A DNA stretch of 53,737 nt from NCBI GenBank assembly GCA_029747585.1, contig JAPEVF010000297.1:1-53737 (forward strand), read 5' to 3'. Shown piece after piece: positions 32,152 through 43,787 of the stretch. This stretch comes from Pleurotus djamor (Eukaryota > Basidiomycota > Agaricomycetes > Agaricales > Pleurotaceae). How positions within the stretch are numbered: the first letter of the stretch is position 1; the number at the start of each line of letters is the position of its first letter. The notes under the pieces were generated by a model. That model was not told the origin of the DNA. It made no database searches and saw only the letters and a list, made by a program, of their open reading frames with translations. Made by a program: the position numbers and the translations under genes.

Positions 32152-33692
32152 TTAGACCATCGACTTCGCTGACTTAGAATCAGTCGATACCAAGTCCCTA
32201 GATGCAGCCGCAAACGTCTCTCCACCACTCTCGCTTCCAGATGGACGGAGGTACGAATTATCCGTATCAGGTTCAAGATCCGAATGGGAAGAGATCGTTG
32301 AGAATAAGGTACGAGGGGCGGCGGCAAATGTTTCCAGTTTCGAGCGTGTGTGTCCTTTCTCGCCGTTTACGGTACCACTACCATTGACACGGCTGACAAA
32401 GGCCATGCGGGTCTCACCAGTAGGAGCCGTGATTCCCAGACCGATACGCACGATGATCATGGAGAACACCAGTCCCTGCGAGCCTCTATGAGGGAAATAC
32501 ATAGAAAAGGTTCGGAAATACTCACGACGATGGGAGAAACCTATTGGCACCGCCCGTCAGATGTGAGCAGGTAAGAGAACAGCGAAGGGGGACTCACAGA
32601 ATCAAGTAAGACATATTGGAACCATGATTCAGTCTTATACAAGATCAACAGCGCAAGGAGAGTAGCTGAGTAGACTGCGCCAGATTCGACAACGAGAAGC
32701 AGGATGGGCTTCAAGCTTCCACCTTGGAAGAACTCGTTTTGGCGATTGATGTACCAAATCCGGAACGCCACAAGTGCTTTAGGAAGGAAGAAGTGGCGAT
32801 CAGGGGGAGAAGCAGAAGCAGAACGTATAAACTCGTGAACCTACAAGTACAGACGATGTTCGTTGCGAGCGTCATAGAGAAGAATGTCAAGATCCAATGC
32901 TGGAGTTGGATGACAAAGATGTCGGCTTTGGGTACGACATGGGCCATGGAGTAAAGGATGCCAACGCCAGACGCTACATCGCGAAAGGAGTCAGTGCCAG
33001 GGGCTGACTTGGAAAGCTGAGGGCCGATCGAGATCGATGATCGACGCACCTGTACTTCCTAGTAGGAGAACGAAGGGGAACGCAATGACAGATAGGCGAC
33101 GCCCCCAAACAAGATAGCAACGAAGCAACTGTAGCGCGGTCAGAAAGCCTTCCTATCAGAAAGGTCTCGAAATGAACACACCACAACACTGTCACCTAGA
33201 AGGGTTTGAGCGACATAGATCGTGCTCCCGAATAGCTGAGTGAACTCGGCGAGTTGATCAAAGAATGCGGCAGGCCCTCCTTGCTCGTCTTTGAAGACGA
33301 CAAAGGCCTTGATGATTCGCGTGAAGTTCACAGCGATGTGCTACGACAATTTTCTTAACGAAAACGGTGATGATATGAAAGTACTCCCGAACCATTGTGG
33401 CCAAGGCGAACATAACGATGGAGATTGCGGTCATCGTCCAATTTACTGGTTGCCCACGGGGACGCTTGTAGGCAAGAACCCAGTGGGTGATGATGAACAG
33501 CACCGTATATGCACCTAAGGAGTAAGAGAGTCAGAAAAATGTTCGAAGACGAATCGCGGGGCCCGTGTAGCAGCATACGTACCATATAGAAGCGTTTGAC
33601 AGAAGATGGAAACGAACTTGGACTGCGGTTAAAGGTGAGCTGTGTGGCGGACGGTAGAAGAATAGCATCCAGACCTCCTCCTTGGTGAACAT
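32152..33692 (-). CDS. Agaricomycete seven-helix membrane protein, copy 1
   Basis: Multi-exon gene starting MFTKEE then, after an intron, SKFVSIFCQTLLYGAYTVLF. Hydrophobic segments include YTVLFIITHWVLAY, WTMTAISIVMFALATM, FGSTIYVAQTLLGDSVV, HWILTFFSMTLATNIVCT, ILLLVVESGAVYSATLLALLIL and the last helix GLVFSMIIVRIGLG. The motif YVAQTLLGDxVV followed by a Y-R-C-Y/F block, and a C-terminal helix followed by a Ser/Thr/Asp-rich tail, are typical of a large mushroom-specific family of receptor-like membrane proteins of unknown function. A second member is at 41509-42861. The tail of about 110 residues (SKLETFAAAPRTL, SHSDLEPDTDNS) is probably cytosolic and could be phosphorylated. No ligand or partner can be inferred. 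Confidence 0.8.
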
Positions 33693-35088
33693 TGCGAGGG
33701 GATAAAGAGGATGATTTAATGGCCTCTTAGTGGTTCCTAGTTGAACCAGCTCCTCCTTTTAAGCCAGGTCATTCTGATATCGGCCAGGAGCGCGATGACA
33801 GTTTGCCGCCTGGAGGGAGATGACATGAGAGAAGGTCAAACGCAAAACCAATGGATGACTGTCAGATCCCGAGAGCTAGCGGGGTGTCTTCAAGCCAACT
33901 TGGAAATTTGCAGCCCACGGCGATGGTGATTCCAGCTACAACATGTTTCAAGTTAACCCAAGACAATGGTGGCTCGTCTCGTGCCTACTTGATTCCTTCG
34001 AGCGCCGCCGATGGTAGTCGTGAAATACAATTAAGCTGGGATATGAAAGTAGAGCGTTTATGGAGATGTCATGGGGCGTATTGATTCATCACCCGAAGAG
34101 AAGGAAAGAGGGGACATCGGGCTTGCGTAAGGGAAGGAAAGGATATAACGGGATTGGTCTTGTGGTACGGCGCAGGAGCGCTGCGAACGATCGTCCCGTT
34201 GCTGACCCAGCAAAGCGGATACTGCCCGTACACAACTTGGATGTGAGTAGGAATCGCGAAGTAGAAGTAGAACGGTTGAGCTTTTCCCAAATTGACCACA
34301 AGTTGAAGATTAGGACAAGGTCAGGTTTCGAGGATGGTTAAAGAATGGAAACTCCAAGTGACGAAGAGGCTCGATGACCAGAATAGATGGACAGCAGTGG
34401 CGCGTTTGCCAATCCGAAGCTTGCCATCGATCAGGCCGTGTATAATTTGCGAAGAAATGTGGCGTCGTGGTCAAGCACGAGTTGTGATAGATCAAATTCG
34501 CAGCAGGCGACATATCGAAGCCGAGAAATGAGAGCCATATAGAAGATCCTTCCCTCGAGTCTGAGAGTCCGTCGGTGGGGNGTGAGAAGCCGTGATCAGA
34601 TCCAGCGAATGAAGAACTTGCCTTGGAAGGCACAGGAGTCCTTGCGATGAGAGCCTACCGGAAAATGAGTCGCCAATCCAGGAGTCCACATAAAAGATTA
34701 GACTGGTAGCAATGTACCTCAATGCCATACCCATAGGCTCAAGCAGAGGACAAGAAGGACGCAAAAACGCTGGCTGGGCTTGAGATAAGGATGGTGACGG
34801 TGATTCACTTGTATCCATGGAGGCTTAGTCGCGTGGCCGCGGCTGCGGCTGGGGGTGGTCTTTATTTGGCATTCCATCAGGCTGCTGGAGGGGATTGTGG
34901 TCTATTGTGGTTCAGGCCTCAGGCCTCAGACCTGAGCGAGCGCTGAGTACTTGATTAGTTGGAAGCAAGTGAAAAGTGAAAAGTTGAACTTGAAATGCTA
35001 ATGCTAGTTCTTTCAAACTTTGTGCGAAGTATTACTGACCGAGGAAAGAGTGAAGGAACTTCAGGCAGTGAGAACGAAAAAAAAAANC
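33693..35088. other. Unresolved region, possibly one minus-strand gene
   Basis: On the minus strand a frame starting at 34818 (MDTSESPSPSLSQAQPAFL) leads through GMALRYIATSLIFYVDSWIG, with further open stretches at 34310-34633 and 34069-34301, but I could not join them into a convincing spliced gene and recognise no family. It also holds the promoter of the seven-helix gene starting at 33692. An N is at 34581. A GGCCTCAGGCCTCAGACCT patch lies near 34912-34932. Confidence 0.3.
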
Positions 35089-35171
35089 AGACCCCGCCGT
35101 GATTTGAACACGGGACCCTGCGATAGCTGAATCACTGCAATCGCATGCTATAACCACTTAGCTACGGAGTC
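35089..35171 (-). tRNA. tRNA-Cys (anticodon GCA) with a 10-nt intron
   Basis: On the minus strand the acceptor stem GACTCCG pairs with CGGGGTC. The D stem is GCTA/TAGC, the anticodon stem TGCGA/TCGCA, and the T arm CCGTG-TTCAAAT-CACGG. The anticodon GCA is at 35136-35138. The loop is 10 nt too long, and removing TGATTCAGCT after position 37 gives a normal 7-nt loop, the canonical place for a nuclear tRNA intron. Position 73 is U, the identity base of cysteine tRNAs. A run of ten T follows (A on the plus strand, 35077-35086, next to an N), a strong polymerase III terminator. Confidence 0.95.
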
Positions 35172-35667
35172 TGATGGCAACGGCTCAATACGATAGTACT
35201 TGTTGACAGCAATGTTTATGTAAAGAAGGACTGGGGCCCAAGTCAACTTTATGTGACTCATCTTCGCTCTTCCTTCGCTAGAAACCAACGTCTATGTCGA
35301 GAGAATAATCGTCGATGATGCTCAGCCTCTACGCTGCCTCTCTGATTAACGGATGCTCACCGTTTCATGTTTTCTCCGCTGTGTCAATTCGAGATGGGTG
35401 CATTCTGGCAGCGCACTGTGTCGGTAACATGCCAGTTATTGTGCGACCTCCTCAACTAATCCCCACGTGCAGCAATTCTATCGCCCAAACTTTGATAGGA
35501 ACTCTAAGAACGGTGTAGACTTTACGCGAAATGCGAACAAAACGCTTTCGAGAACCAACCGGGCCCATGCCCACGCCCACACCTGATCTCCGTGTCTAAT
35601 CGCTTCGTGATGGCCAGGCCAGCAAAATTACCGCAACTGATGCTGATTCCCTCATCCTCATCTTTCC
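35172..35667. other. Intergenic between tRNA-Cys and HPP gene
   Basis: About 500 bp containing the HPP promoter. The small open frames (35315-35518, 35592-35798) lack motifs. No repeat or RNA gene was found. Confidence 0.4.
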
Positions 35668-36565
35668 ATGGCCCATGTATCTGGTCTGAACCCCGACTTG
35701 CAACTCAAGCCGCGCCCAAATCCACTTTCCAAGTTACCTTGGTGGATAAGTCGTTGGCTGGGATATCGAGCAAACCCGCCATCGAGAAAACTTCCTGAAT
35801 GGGGGCTTTGGATATGGTGCGTCTCTCATGGGGCAATCATCGATTTGGAAGAGCTGAAAGACTGGCTAGGACTTGGATCGGAGCATTCTGTGGGATTTCC
35901 GTCGTACAAGCTGTGTTCTCGAACGCACATTACTTTATCACACGAGGAACCCCTTCGATCGTCGCTAGTTATGTGAGTGACGACGTTTCTGGTGGCGGCG
36001 CTGAGCCGGTTGGATAGACTGATAATCCTGCTAGGGTGCATCGGCCGTCCTCATATATGGCACCATTGAATCACCTCTCGCACAACCACGCGCTCTAATT
36101 GGCGGTCATTTCTTGGGGGCATTGACTGGTATCATATTAACCAAGCTCTTCCTCCTTCTCCCCACCGAACAACGCTACGTCGAGCTTCAGTGGCTCCCAG
36201 GTTCCATGGCCTGCGCAACTTCCAGTGTAATCATGCAAATCACCGGGACGAATCATCCACCAGCTGTCGCGACAGCTCTACTCGCTGCTATCGATGTGGA
36301 GGTCCGAGCGCTAGGATGGTACTACCTCCCGATCGTTTTGTTATCGTCCACCCTTGCGTTGGGGGTTGCTTTGTTTTTGAATAATATCCAACGCCGGTAT
36401 CCTGTTTTTTGGTTCACCCCCGACTCGCCACTGTCCACCTTGCCATTGCCAAATACCTCTCCCATATCTACGCGTAGACAAACTGCTAGCACGCAGACGG
36501 TCGATACCTTGACAAGTATGCATACCCCGGTTCCTGTGGTTCGGATATCTTCAAATTTAGTGTAA
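35668..36565 (+). CDS. HPP-family integral membrane protein
   Basis: Three exons, 35668-35816, 35870-35972 and 36035-36565, give 260 residues. The order is NPDLQLKPRPNPLSKLPWWISRWLGYR, then PEWGLWIWTWIGAFCGISVVQAVF, FITRGTPSIVASYGASAVLIYG, then SPLAQPRALIGGHFLGALTGII, SMACATSSVIMQITGTNHPPAVATALLAA and WYYLPIVLLSSTLALGVALFLN. SPLAQPR and the HPPA motif that names the family are both present, with four to five membrane helices. Family knowledge: bacterial and plant HPP proteins have been linked to nitrite transport into chloroplasts or cyanobacteria; the fungal role is not established. The C-terminal tail (about 60 residues) is Ser/Thr-rich and probably cytosolic. Confidence 0.9.
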
Positions 36566-36667
36566 AGTCCTTGGTATATAATACAGACTTGATAGTACAT
36601 ATCTCGTTTTGCGCATGTGTAATTATAGTCCAATCAGCGTCCGAGAGCAGGCAACGGAAGATATAAA

Positions 36668-37796
36668 TCAAGAGCTTTGTTCGTCGTTCCAACCTTCGGC
36701 CCAGTCCCAATCCGGACGACGCATAACAGATATTGGCCACCATAATTCGTCACGATACCACAGGTCATACCTTCCTGAGAACGTTTGCTGGTATTCAATC
36801 GACTCCAACACCGGAGAAGCTCGAAAGCATCGCCTTGCCCAGTTAGCGTGGAACTGTGTTGGATAATCGAAGAATGTCACAGTACTCCATGTCATACGGC
36901 GTAAGGTTTTGCATTGGCTGAAGAGGGTTGGAACCTGCTCCCAACCATGATGCTACGGATACGCAAAGAGATCAAGTTAGTACGAATGCTTTGCGAAGGG
37001 GAGGATTTGGACTTACCGCATCGCCAATGTGGAGACATTCAAGGTTAGGCATGAGGCTTGCGAAATAGAATAGGGCATCCAAGTGAAGGGCGGAACAAGA
37101 GAAGACGCGGACACTTTCCAGGATTTCCACGGGATGTTGGTTGATATAGTCAGTATGCAGCTCCGTAATCTTGAGGTGAGTGATCGGTCGATTCGGGAGG
37201 AGTTGGATGGCTAAACCGTGCCCGCCTTCAAGGCACCGAAGGCGGGGCAATGCCTCTCTAGGAAGCTTCATTGAATGGACTTTGGGGATACTGAGGCGTT
37301 CGATGCCGTGTTGGTAAGTGATGAATCGAACCAACGGATCTCGGAACGCAGGGGTATGGACATATCGGAAATCGGTAAGGGAGAACGGCAGCAAGCCGTC
37401 TTTGAATAGCACCGAGTCGTCGACTGTGATGCGTGGGTAGAGCATCTTGAATGTCTTCAGGTTCGGACACATGACGATGATACGGCGGAGGATAGGGATG
37501 ATCGGTGAAAAATTGGGTGGTGCTTCTAAGGGAAGTAGATGACAGAAGATGGTAATCTCCTTGACATTTAGGGCCAGGTTTCGAAGGAGGATGGTTTTCT
37601 CGAATCTGAGGAGTCGCCGAGTAACGCTTGGCTCTCCAAGTTGGAGGAAACGAGCCGCTTGATAAAGAAGCGGTTCTATTTCGTTGTGAACACATCGAGA
37701 GACGTGAAGCAAGGAGGCGAGTGTCTTCCTATCTTCTGCATTGACACTACGCACGATAATGAGGATGATCTCGATAGGAAGTCGGATGCGCGACAT
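36668..37796 (-). CDS. F-box-like/leucine-rich protein, paralog 1
   Basis: Exon 1 (37017-37796, exactly 780 bp) and exon 2 (36668-36952) give 354 residues. The N-terminus MSRIRLPIEIILIIVRSVNAEDRKTLASLLHVSR resembles a short F-box: L-P-x-E-(I/L)-x(2)-I-I followed by a cysteine/leucine helix and a basic YQAARFL-type segment. Diverged leucine-rich units follow (LKTFKMLYPRI, IERLSIPKVHSMKL, LECLHIGDAV). F-box proteins usually link substrates to SCF ubiquitin ligases; that this one does so is inferred. Exon 2 ends with a W-rich stretch (ELWWPISVMRRPDWDWAEGW). It shares length, intron position and end motif with the genes at 47872-48987 and 49253-50392. Confidence 0.75.
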
Positions 37797-38515
37797 CTTC
37801 GAACGTGTGGCTTCGTTGACGATGATGGATGTTGGGACTGGGGAAATGATTTGGGGAATATATAGTCATTTCCTAGCGGAAGGGCGAGCCCGCCGCGTCG
37901 GTGGCACAAAACCATCTCATACGGGGACAAAGCAAGGATGGATAATGACGCAGTGTGCCATTATCAATCCGGGGTTGGTCCGGGTCCAGGAACCATTGTC
38001 CGTATCTGTGCCATCCCGAATACAGTAGCCTGTAAGTTGGATGACGTCGTTCGTTAGCTCGCTCATCCAGATACCATTGTTCTCCTGAGGTACACCAGGT
38101 GGTCAAAGGCACGCAAGTGCAAGTGACATCTTCTCGGATGATAGTGTAGCATCAAAGCAACACAACTAGAGTCCATTCAAGGGTTCCCATTGAATCACAT
38201 TAGCTTTCACATTAGCTTCCCGATAGATATGGAACAACTTACATATGCGAGAAAGCAGTGGACCCCTCGCGCGACTCCAGTCCTGAGGCCCTCGATGGTC
38301 CCTCGGAAGGTTCAAGCTTCAAGTCTCAAGAAAACCCGCTATTGGTTCTACAATGAGAAAATGATGGAGGGGGAGAGATGTTATCGTCAGAGAAGCCGTA
38401 TTGAGGTTGAAATCTGCGAGAAACAAGGACCAAACAAGGACGACCATCCTCCAAGCTCCAAAGAGTAATGGGCGCCGGTAAACACTTGGCTGCTCAAGAT
38501 CCGTAGGTAGCATCG
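37797..38515. other. Intergenic between F-box paralog 1 and tRNA-Asp
   Basis: About 720 bp. Short frames on both strands lack motifs. Promoter of the F-box gene lies here (a TATATA occurs near 37859). No further structure was seen. Confidence 0.4.
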
Positions 38516-38598
38516 TCTCTGTTAGTATATCGGTTAGTACACGCGCCTGTCATCGCACGATAACGCGCGAAAGCTGGGTTCGACTCCCAGACAGAGAG
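38516..38598 (+). tRNA. tRNA-Asp (anticodon GTC) with an 11-nt intron
   Basis: Acceptor TCTCTGT/ACAGAGA, anticodon stem CGCGC/GCGCG, T arm CTGGG-TTCGACT-CCCAG, and G at position 73. The anticodon GTC is at 38549-38551. An 11-nt intron (38553-38563) follows position 37, the canonical site. Confidence 0.95.
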
Positions 38599-38820
38599 GA
38601 TTCTTTCATCATTTTGTTGATGAGTCCGAGACCCCATTGAGAGTTCTATTCTACTCCTCATCGTCCCTTACCTGACGCACGCGATCACACAGAGGAGGTT
38701 CACATCCAGTTTATCAATATAGACCAATTCTTCCATCAATCATCGGCGAATCATTTCTCCCATGCCCGATTTTGATTGAATTCGAACAAACATGGATTAT
38801 AGAGTTTACAATTTCCATTT

Positions 38821-39977
38821 TCAACCAGACCAGACGGGTCCTCCTGGGGCGGTGTAGGAAGCGCTGGCGTTCGAGGCAGAGAACCACCACAATTGTGTCA
38901 AGATACCCCTGCGCCGGAATTGCCGTGCTTCAGTATCGGGGCGGGCATGCGTACAAAATGGACTTACGACTCAGTAGGGTTATAAGAACCTGGGAGAGCA
39001 ACTCCCGAGGGGTTAGCAGATCCGCCACCGGTCACGGAGACTTGGAAGCAGTGAGGGTAGAACTTGGAGGGTAACAATTAGTAATCGTGGAATCGAAATT
39101 CGGACAAGGATGATGCGGGGTATACCTGGGCACCACCGACAGCATGAGCAACATGGAGACCGAGAATTTCATGCCTGTAATAATGCCAGGAGACATAAGC
39201 TACAAGCGGATGGACAGTAAGTAGAACAACTTATCAAAAGGTATTCGCCATTTGAGATGCTCGCAGGGATGGTCGATGTCCATTTCGCGCCTTGAGCAGC
39301 AAGGCGGTCCTGCGGTGGCGGGGAAGTTAGTTGGCAAGATCACTCTTGGTTTTGTGTTGCTACTCACAGAACCCCAAGCAGGCGTCAAAGACGGGTCCCA
39401 GCCGAATTGATCAATTTTGAACCATGGGCTACCAGTGTCGCCTTTGAAGTTGGCGCAGCCGTTCGGGCACTTCGCCATGTAGGTCATAACAGGGCCAGAG
39501 TGGGAGCTTCCCCATTGATCCCATTGGACTAGACGAAGAGTGTTAGTATGTCAATGCATGTTTAAGGAAAGGAGGCATAATCGTACAGGTTACTTGAGAA
39601 CCAGCGGTAACTGGAGCGATAAGAGACGTTGGGACGTTCCCTCCTTTGTTGCAGGTGATGTTGACATGGTTGACGTCGGTGACGGGGCCGTTATCGTCAA
39701 TGCGACGCTCGACTGGATGGATAATTTGTCAAGGAAGTCCGGGAGTAAAACGATTAACAACATTGCGCACCTCTGACTGGAAGAGGGGAAAGATAACTGG
39801 AATTGACGGGGTGAGCTAACGGTCTGTAGACAAGTCTGATTGTGAGACGTACGGGTCTGAGAAGGGAGCCCATCCGGGGTACGTGACGCCATTCAAAGTG
39901 ACGGAGGCGACATAACCGTGTGCAGCAACGCGGCTGACACCAGCGGCGATGAAGGCGAGAGTGGAAGAGAGACGCAT
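38821..39977 (-). CDS. AA9 lytic polysaccharide monooxygenase
   Basis: Secreted copper enzyme that oxidatively cleaves cellulose or related beta-glucans. I start at 39977 (MRLSSTLAFIAAGVSRVAA) rather than 24 bp upstream because this gives a clean signal peptide, cut just before HGYVASVTLNG, so the mature protein begins with the copper-binding histidine. The second histidine is in QWDQWGSSHSGPVMTYMAKCP and the axial tyrosine is in GGAQFYPHCFQVSV. Other family blocks are RRIDDNGPVTDVN and WFKIDQFGWDP, and the gene ends SYTAPGGPVWSG. At least seven introns are needed. One junction is abnormal: around 39170-39232 the canonical 56-bp GT-AG intron between GEYLLI and HEILGLHVAH shifts the frame by one base. 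Either a base is missing from the assembly or the copy is defective. Confidence 0.85.
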
Positions 39978-40350
39978 CCTACGACAGCAAAAGCAACGCA
40001 AGTAGTCTAGTCAAGTGAGAGCACAATTGCCTCGTCAGACGCGCTTTTAAACAATGTGCAAGGAAAAATATGCGGCTTTAGCGAAGGCGAGGTGGGGGAA
40101 GGGATAAATAATTCCCCCGTGAAAGAGCCGTATAACAGAGTTCGACGAGATTACCTCGGATGTAAGGTCGCAAGACACAGCTTGGCAGAATGCTGTAGAC
40201 GAGATTCCGGAGAAGATGATGTTGATTCGTAGTCAACAGAAAGGAATAAGACAGAATAATGATAGCCTATTCAATACAGAAGAAGAATGAGCAATGAGCA
40301 ATAAGAAGTGAAGCCAGATGGGAAGAGAGATGATAGGATCAGAAGCCTGG
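39978..40350. other. Intergenic, promoter of the AA9 gene
   Basis: About 370 bp between the AA9 start and the stop of the next minus-strand gene. No reading frame, RNA gene or repeat was seen. Confidence 0.4.
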
Positions 40351-40973
40351 CTAATCTTGGTCCATCTCGGCGACAAGGCCTGGAGTTTTCTCCATAGTAG
40401 TCACGGTTGACAAGAGTTTGCTTTGGCTCGCTAAATCCGGGCCACTAATCTTCGGGAGATCAATATCCAACGAGGGCATCCTAGAAGGGGGAAATGAAGA
40501 CATTTGAACTGTAAATGAGGCAGCCGACGTCATTTTTCATTGTCCCCATGCTAATGGACAACATGATACGCACAGTTATTCGGCAGGGACATAAGATTTG
40601 GGGAGGTCATGGGACTGAACTGAATCTCTTCGATGTTGATTTCGGTACCATTGTGGAGTCCGACTGAGGCACTTGGGTGGTTCTGATTTTCCGTGAATAC
40701 GCTTGATGGATCCCCGAGACAGGAAGGCTTCATTTCTGGTGAATCGAATTCGTCAACATCCATGGGATCGCAACTCGAGTCGTCAAGGTGAAATTCGGAT
40801 TCCAAGGGAGTTTCGCTAGGTGGGAGCTCGATGCAACCCCGCCTTTGGAGCGATGGTAAAGGGTCCACCTCGTCTATTGAAACACGACGTAGGTGGTTAT
40901 CGACATACATAAATAGTGAGAGCTCTGGCTTACCCGATTTGTTGATATCTGAGGTCGCGAGTGTGTCGGTCAT
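40351..40973 (-). CDS. Small acidic protein, unknown function
   Basis: Three exons fit. MTDTLATSDINKS joins after an intron (GTAAGCC...CAATAG) to DEVDPLPSLQRRGCIELPPS. The middle exon is acidic (SSCDPMDVDEFDSPEM) with NIEEIQFSPMTSPNLMSL. A last exon reads QMSSFPPSRMPSLDIDLPKI and ends VAEMDQD. The product is about 165 residues, largely disordered by composition, with several S/T-P sites. It has no signal peptide or membrane segment. I do not recognise the family; the consistent splice sites support a real gene. Confidence 0.6.
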
Positions 40974-41508
40974 GGTGGATGCTTAGGTCGAAACTGTTGG
41001 AGAGTCCGGGCAAAGGAGGTCAAATGGCAGCAAAAATGACCGAACTGTCTTATACGGGACGAATCTCCCAATTTAGCATCCTTTCAAGAAAAAAGGGCCT
41101 TGTTCTCCGTTGCCGCTCACGTTAGCGATTGCCACAAAGGAGGAAGACTCTCGGAGCGAAGCCACTGGAGGCTAGTCCTGAGTACTGAGTGCTTGGAAGC
41201 GGTACTGGATCGATGAATTGCTGGCGGTACGATAATTCTAGTCTGAGGAAGGACGCTCAAAGACGTTGGAAGACGCGCAGCGTTCAGAAAAGGAAAGCTG
41301 TCGTCCAGAGGGCTGGCTTGGCATCACCCTGACGACCGTTGCTAGGCATGTCAGCCAATCTTAGTAATATGATCACTATACTACATACATACTTGCATCG
41401 TGAGGGAAGAGGGGGATGCCCGAACTGAGAGGTAAATGAGGTCAACACAGCTAGTAGTAGCCTGATCAACCTATGGTAAAAGGACAATCGACAAAAACAA
41501 GACGAAAA
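40974..41508. other. Intergenic, 0.5 kb
   Basis: Between the acidic protein start and the stop of the second seven-helix gene. Contains short motif-free frames only; it should hold the promoter of the gene starting at 40973. Confidence 0.4.
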
Positions 41509-42861
41509 TTACAATTTCTGATTGGACTCGAGATCGTCTCCACCTGGCACGCGTTTCTCTCTTCCACAATCTCCTCCTACAAGCGAGGCACCCCCAGGAC
41601 CAGGCGCCAATGGCAGACAAAAGGTATCACTGCCGCCAGGACCCGACTTCGGACAAGACATTCCAATATCGGATTCCTCCGATTTGACAGCACCAGAAGA
41701 GGCCAAAGTGGAAGGCAAATCAGTGGAAACACCTTTGAACTGCAAGGCGGACTGTTCCTTGTGGGCGAGCGTGTACTCGGTCTTTTCAGAGGGTTGACTC
41801 TTGGCACGAATGATGATAAGGTTGAAGGCAATAACGATGATGGGGAGTTCCTACAGGACAATCAACGAGGACGAAGGAAAGGGAAGGAAGGAAGAAATAC
41901 CGCGCCAGTGACAGATAGATAGGCGAAAGTATCCGCAAGGTAAGTGGCTAAGCAAACGATGGTCGCCACCGTGTAGAGCAAACCAGATTCGATGACAATA
42001 CGTATCACTCTTTGAAGCTTTGTCTTTCTTCGTCCACCCATTGTGGTGACACTGTATCTGGCAGTCAACCTATCGACACGTCGGATACGAAGGATGATCA
42101 AGGCTAACGAGGGATAAGAACGAAGTGCGTTAGACAACCAAAGCGGTAGGGTGTAGACTGCTTTCCATACCAGTGGTAATGAGATTCTGAGCAACGGTGA
42201 TTACGAGGAAGGAAGTGTGAGAAGGCGTAAGAACGTCTTGAAGGGATTTCTTTTGATTGAAGTGAACTTGGATGTAGAGCACGAAAGAACCCATCACGAT
42301 ATCTCCTACCCAAAGCAGGGCTGGGAAGAGTATAACGAGGTAAGACTGGTTGTATACGATCCAACATCGGTATATCTAAACGAAGGATAGACAGCCGTTC
42401 AGTACCTCGCGGAAGAGAATAGGACAGAAGCACAATGTGGGAGATCACTGACTAGAACCAAGTCCCCAATAAGGATGTGTATGTCAAGGGTAAAGCTCTG
42501 TGATCAACGGTCAGGAATTGTGACCGATGGAAGTTGAAGGACAAACTTTGATGATGACCATCCAGTCTGAATGATCAGTGAGCGCAGCCTCGGCCCCTCC
42601 GTCGCCTTTGAAGAGTACGAATGCCTTGATATTCAAAGCGAGGGTCATCATGACATCGAAGGTCAAGAAGGAGCCCATCAAAATGGCCACAGTGAGCATG
42701 AACCAATGGATTTCAGCGCAGCTCCTGAGCCGACCTCGAGTGAACACGAGGGCGCGAATGCAGAGAGGAAAGGTAACCAGGAAGATACCATACCCCGTAC
42801 ACTCTAAGAAAAGGCCTACGAGTCGGGCCTTGTCAATGGTGAAGTTGGGTGTACTAGCCAT
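41509..42861 (-). CDS. Agaricomycete seven-helix membrane protein, copy 2
   Basis: Multi-exon gene starting MASTPNFTIDKARLVGLFLECTGYGIFLVTFPLC. Helices include the last segment, FMLTVAILMGSFLTFDVMMTLAL, and later VIRIVIESGLLYTVATIVCLATYLA. The arrangement (first loop with FxECxxYGIF, DVMMTLALNIKAF, a gly/ser outer loop, VIESGLLYT, then a polar tail) matches the same mushroom family as 32152-33692, but identity is low, so the two are old paralogs. The cytosolic tail is rich in Gly, Pro and Ser (PGPGGASLVGGDCGREK) and has few hydrophobic residues. No function known. Confidence 0.8.
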
Positions 42862-43787
42862 GGCGCGGTTACTTCGACTGGAAGCTTGGAGGGGTGTCGT
42901 GCTAGACCAGAGACATTTCGCGAAGCCTTTAACATACGAACATAGGCTTGGAGGTTGGTACCTGAATCTTGATCAGTGATGCGAACACCCGAGTATGGTG
43001 TTAGGAACGTTAGATGTACAGATGGGAAAAGACCATTTAGTGGCCTCATGACTTGTACGATAAGCCTCTATCATCCCGCATGGCACGGGTCGACGATACA
43101 GGATCGGTAAGAAGATACTGATCGGATCGCTCTTGGTCGTCCTGTGCGATTGGCCTGCCAGCGGGGAAGAACGAAAGTATTCGGATAGGATGGGCATTGT
43201 GGACTTTGACCTGTGTTGCTTCCTAGCTTATCGAATAGGGCGGATGGCAACTTGGTATTCTCGCGCCTCACCTAAACATGACAGCATGACTCGTGAAACA
43301 CTCGTCGAGATTCTGCCCCGGACTGAGACTTACGACCTCGGTCGAATCGCTAGTCTTTCAATGTGCGATCACTCGGCAAGCTAATGATATGAACTGTCAA
43401 TAATCTTGTGTCAGGGTGTTCTATTTGGAAGGACAGCATTTGAGCACCATCAACCTGCGTCAAGAAACATCAGAGACATCACCTAGAGCATGATGATAAT
43501 ATTCCGTCATCAAAGATTTTGACCATCGACACGTTGTAATTGTTATCTTGCACAAGAGCTACAGCTTCTATCCTTCATCACGAGAGATCAGATCACAGCA
43601 GGAATGCGCGCCTCGGACTTCGAAGCACGTTTAACTTTGGGTCGGCACCGAACTTCGCTCCGAAGGGGTGCGGCGGCTCGCCATTCGGTATGGATAGGAA
43701 ACCAAAGCAGCTTTGACGCATGTTCAATCACCTCGATTCGTAGGTCCCGCCCGTGGGTGAAGCGGAACTGTGGGGAAGCAGAAATTG
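42862..43787. other. Intergenic, 0.9 kb
   Basis: Upstream of the seven-helix gene and downstream of TFC4. Short frames on both strands (such as minus 42816-43049, plus 43133-43384) have no recognised motif and conflict with one another. No gene can be supported. Confidence 0.4.

Noticed and set aside
35081..35180. An amino-acid identity other than cysteine, with an 8-bp acceptor stem
   Set aside because: Shifting the acceptor by one base gives a normal 7-bp stem, U73 and a canonical intron position, all fitting tRNA-Cys (GCA).
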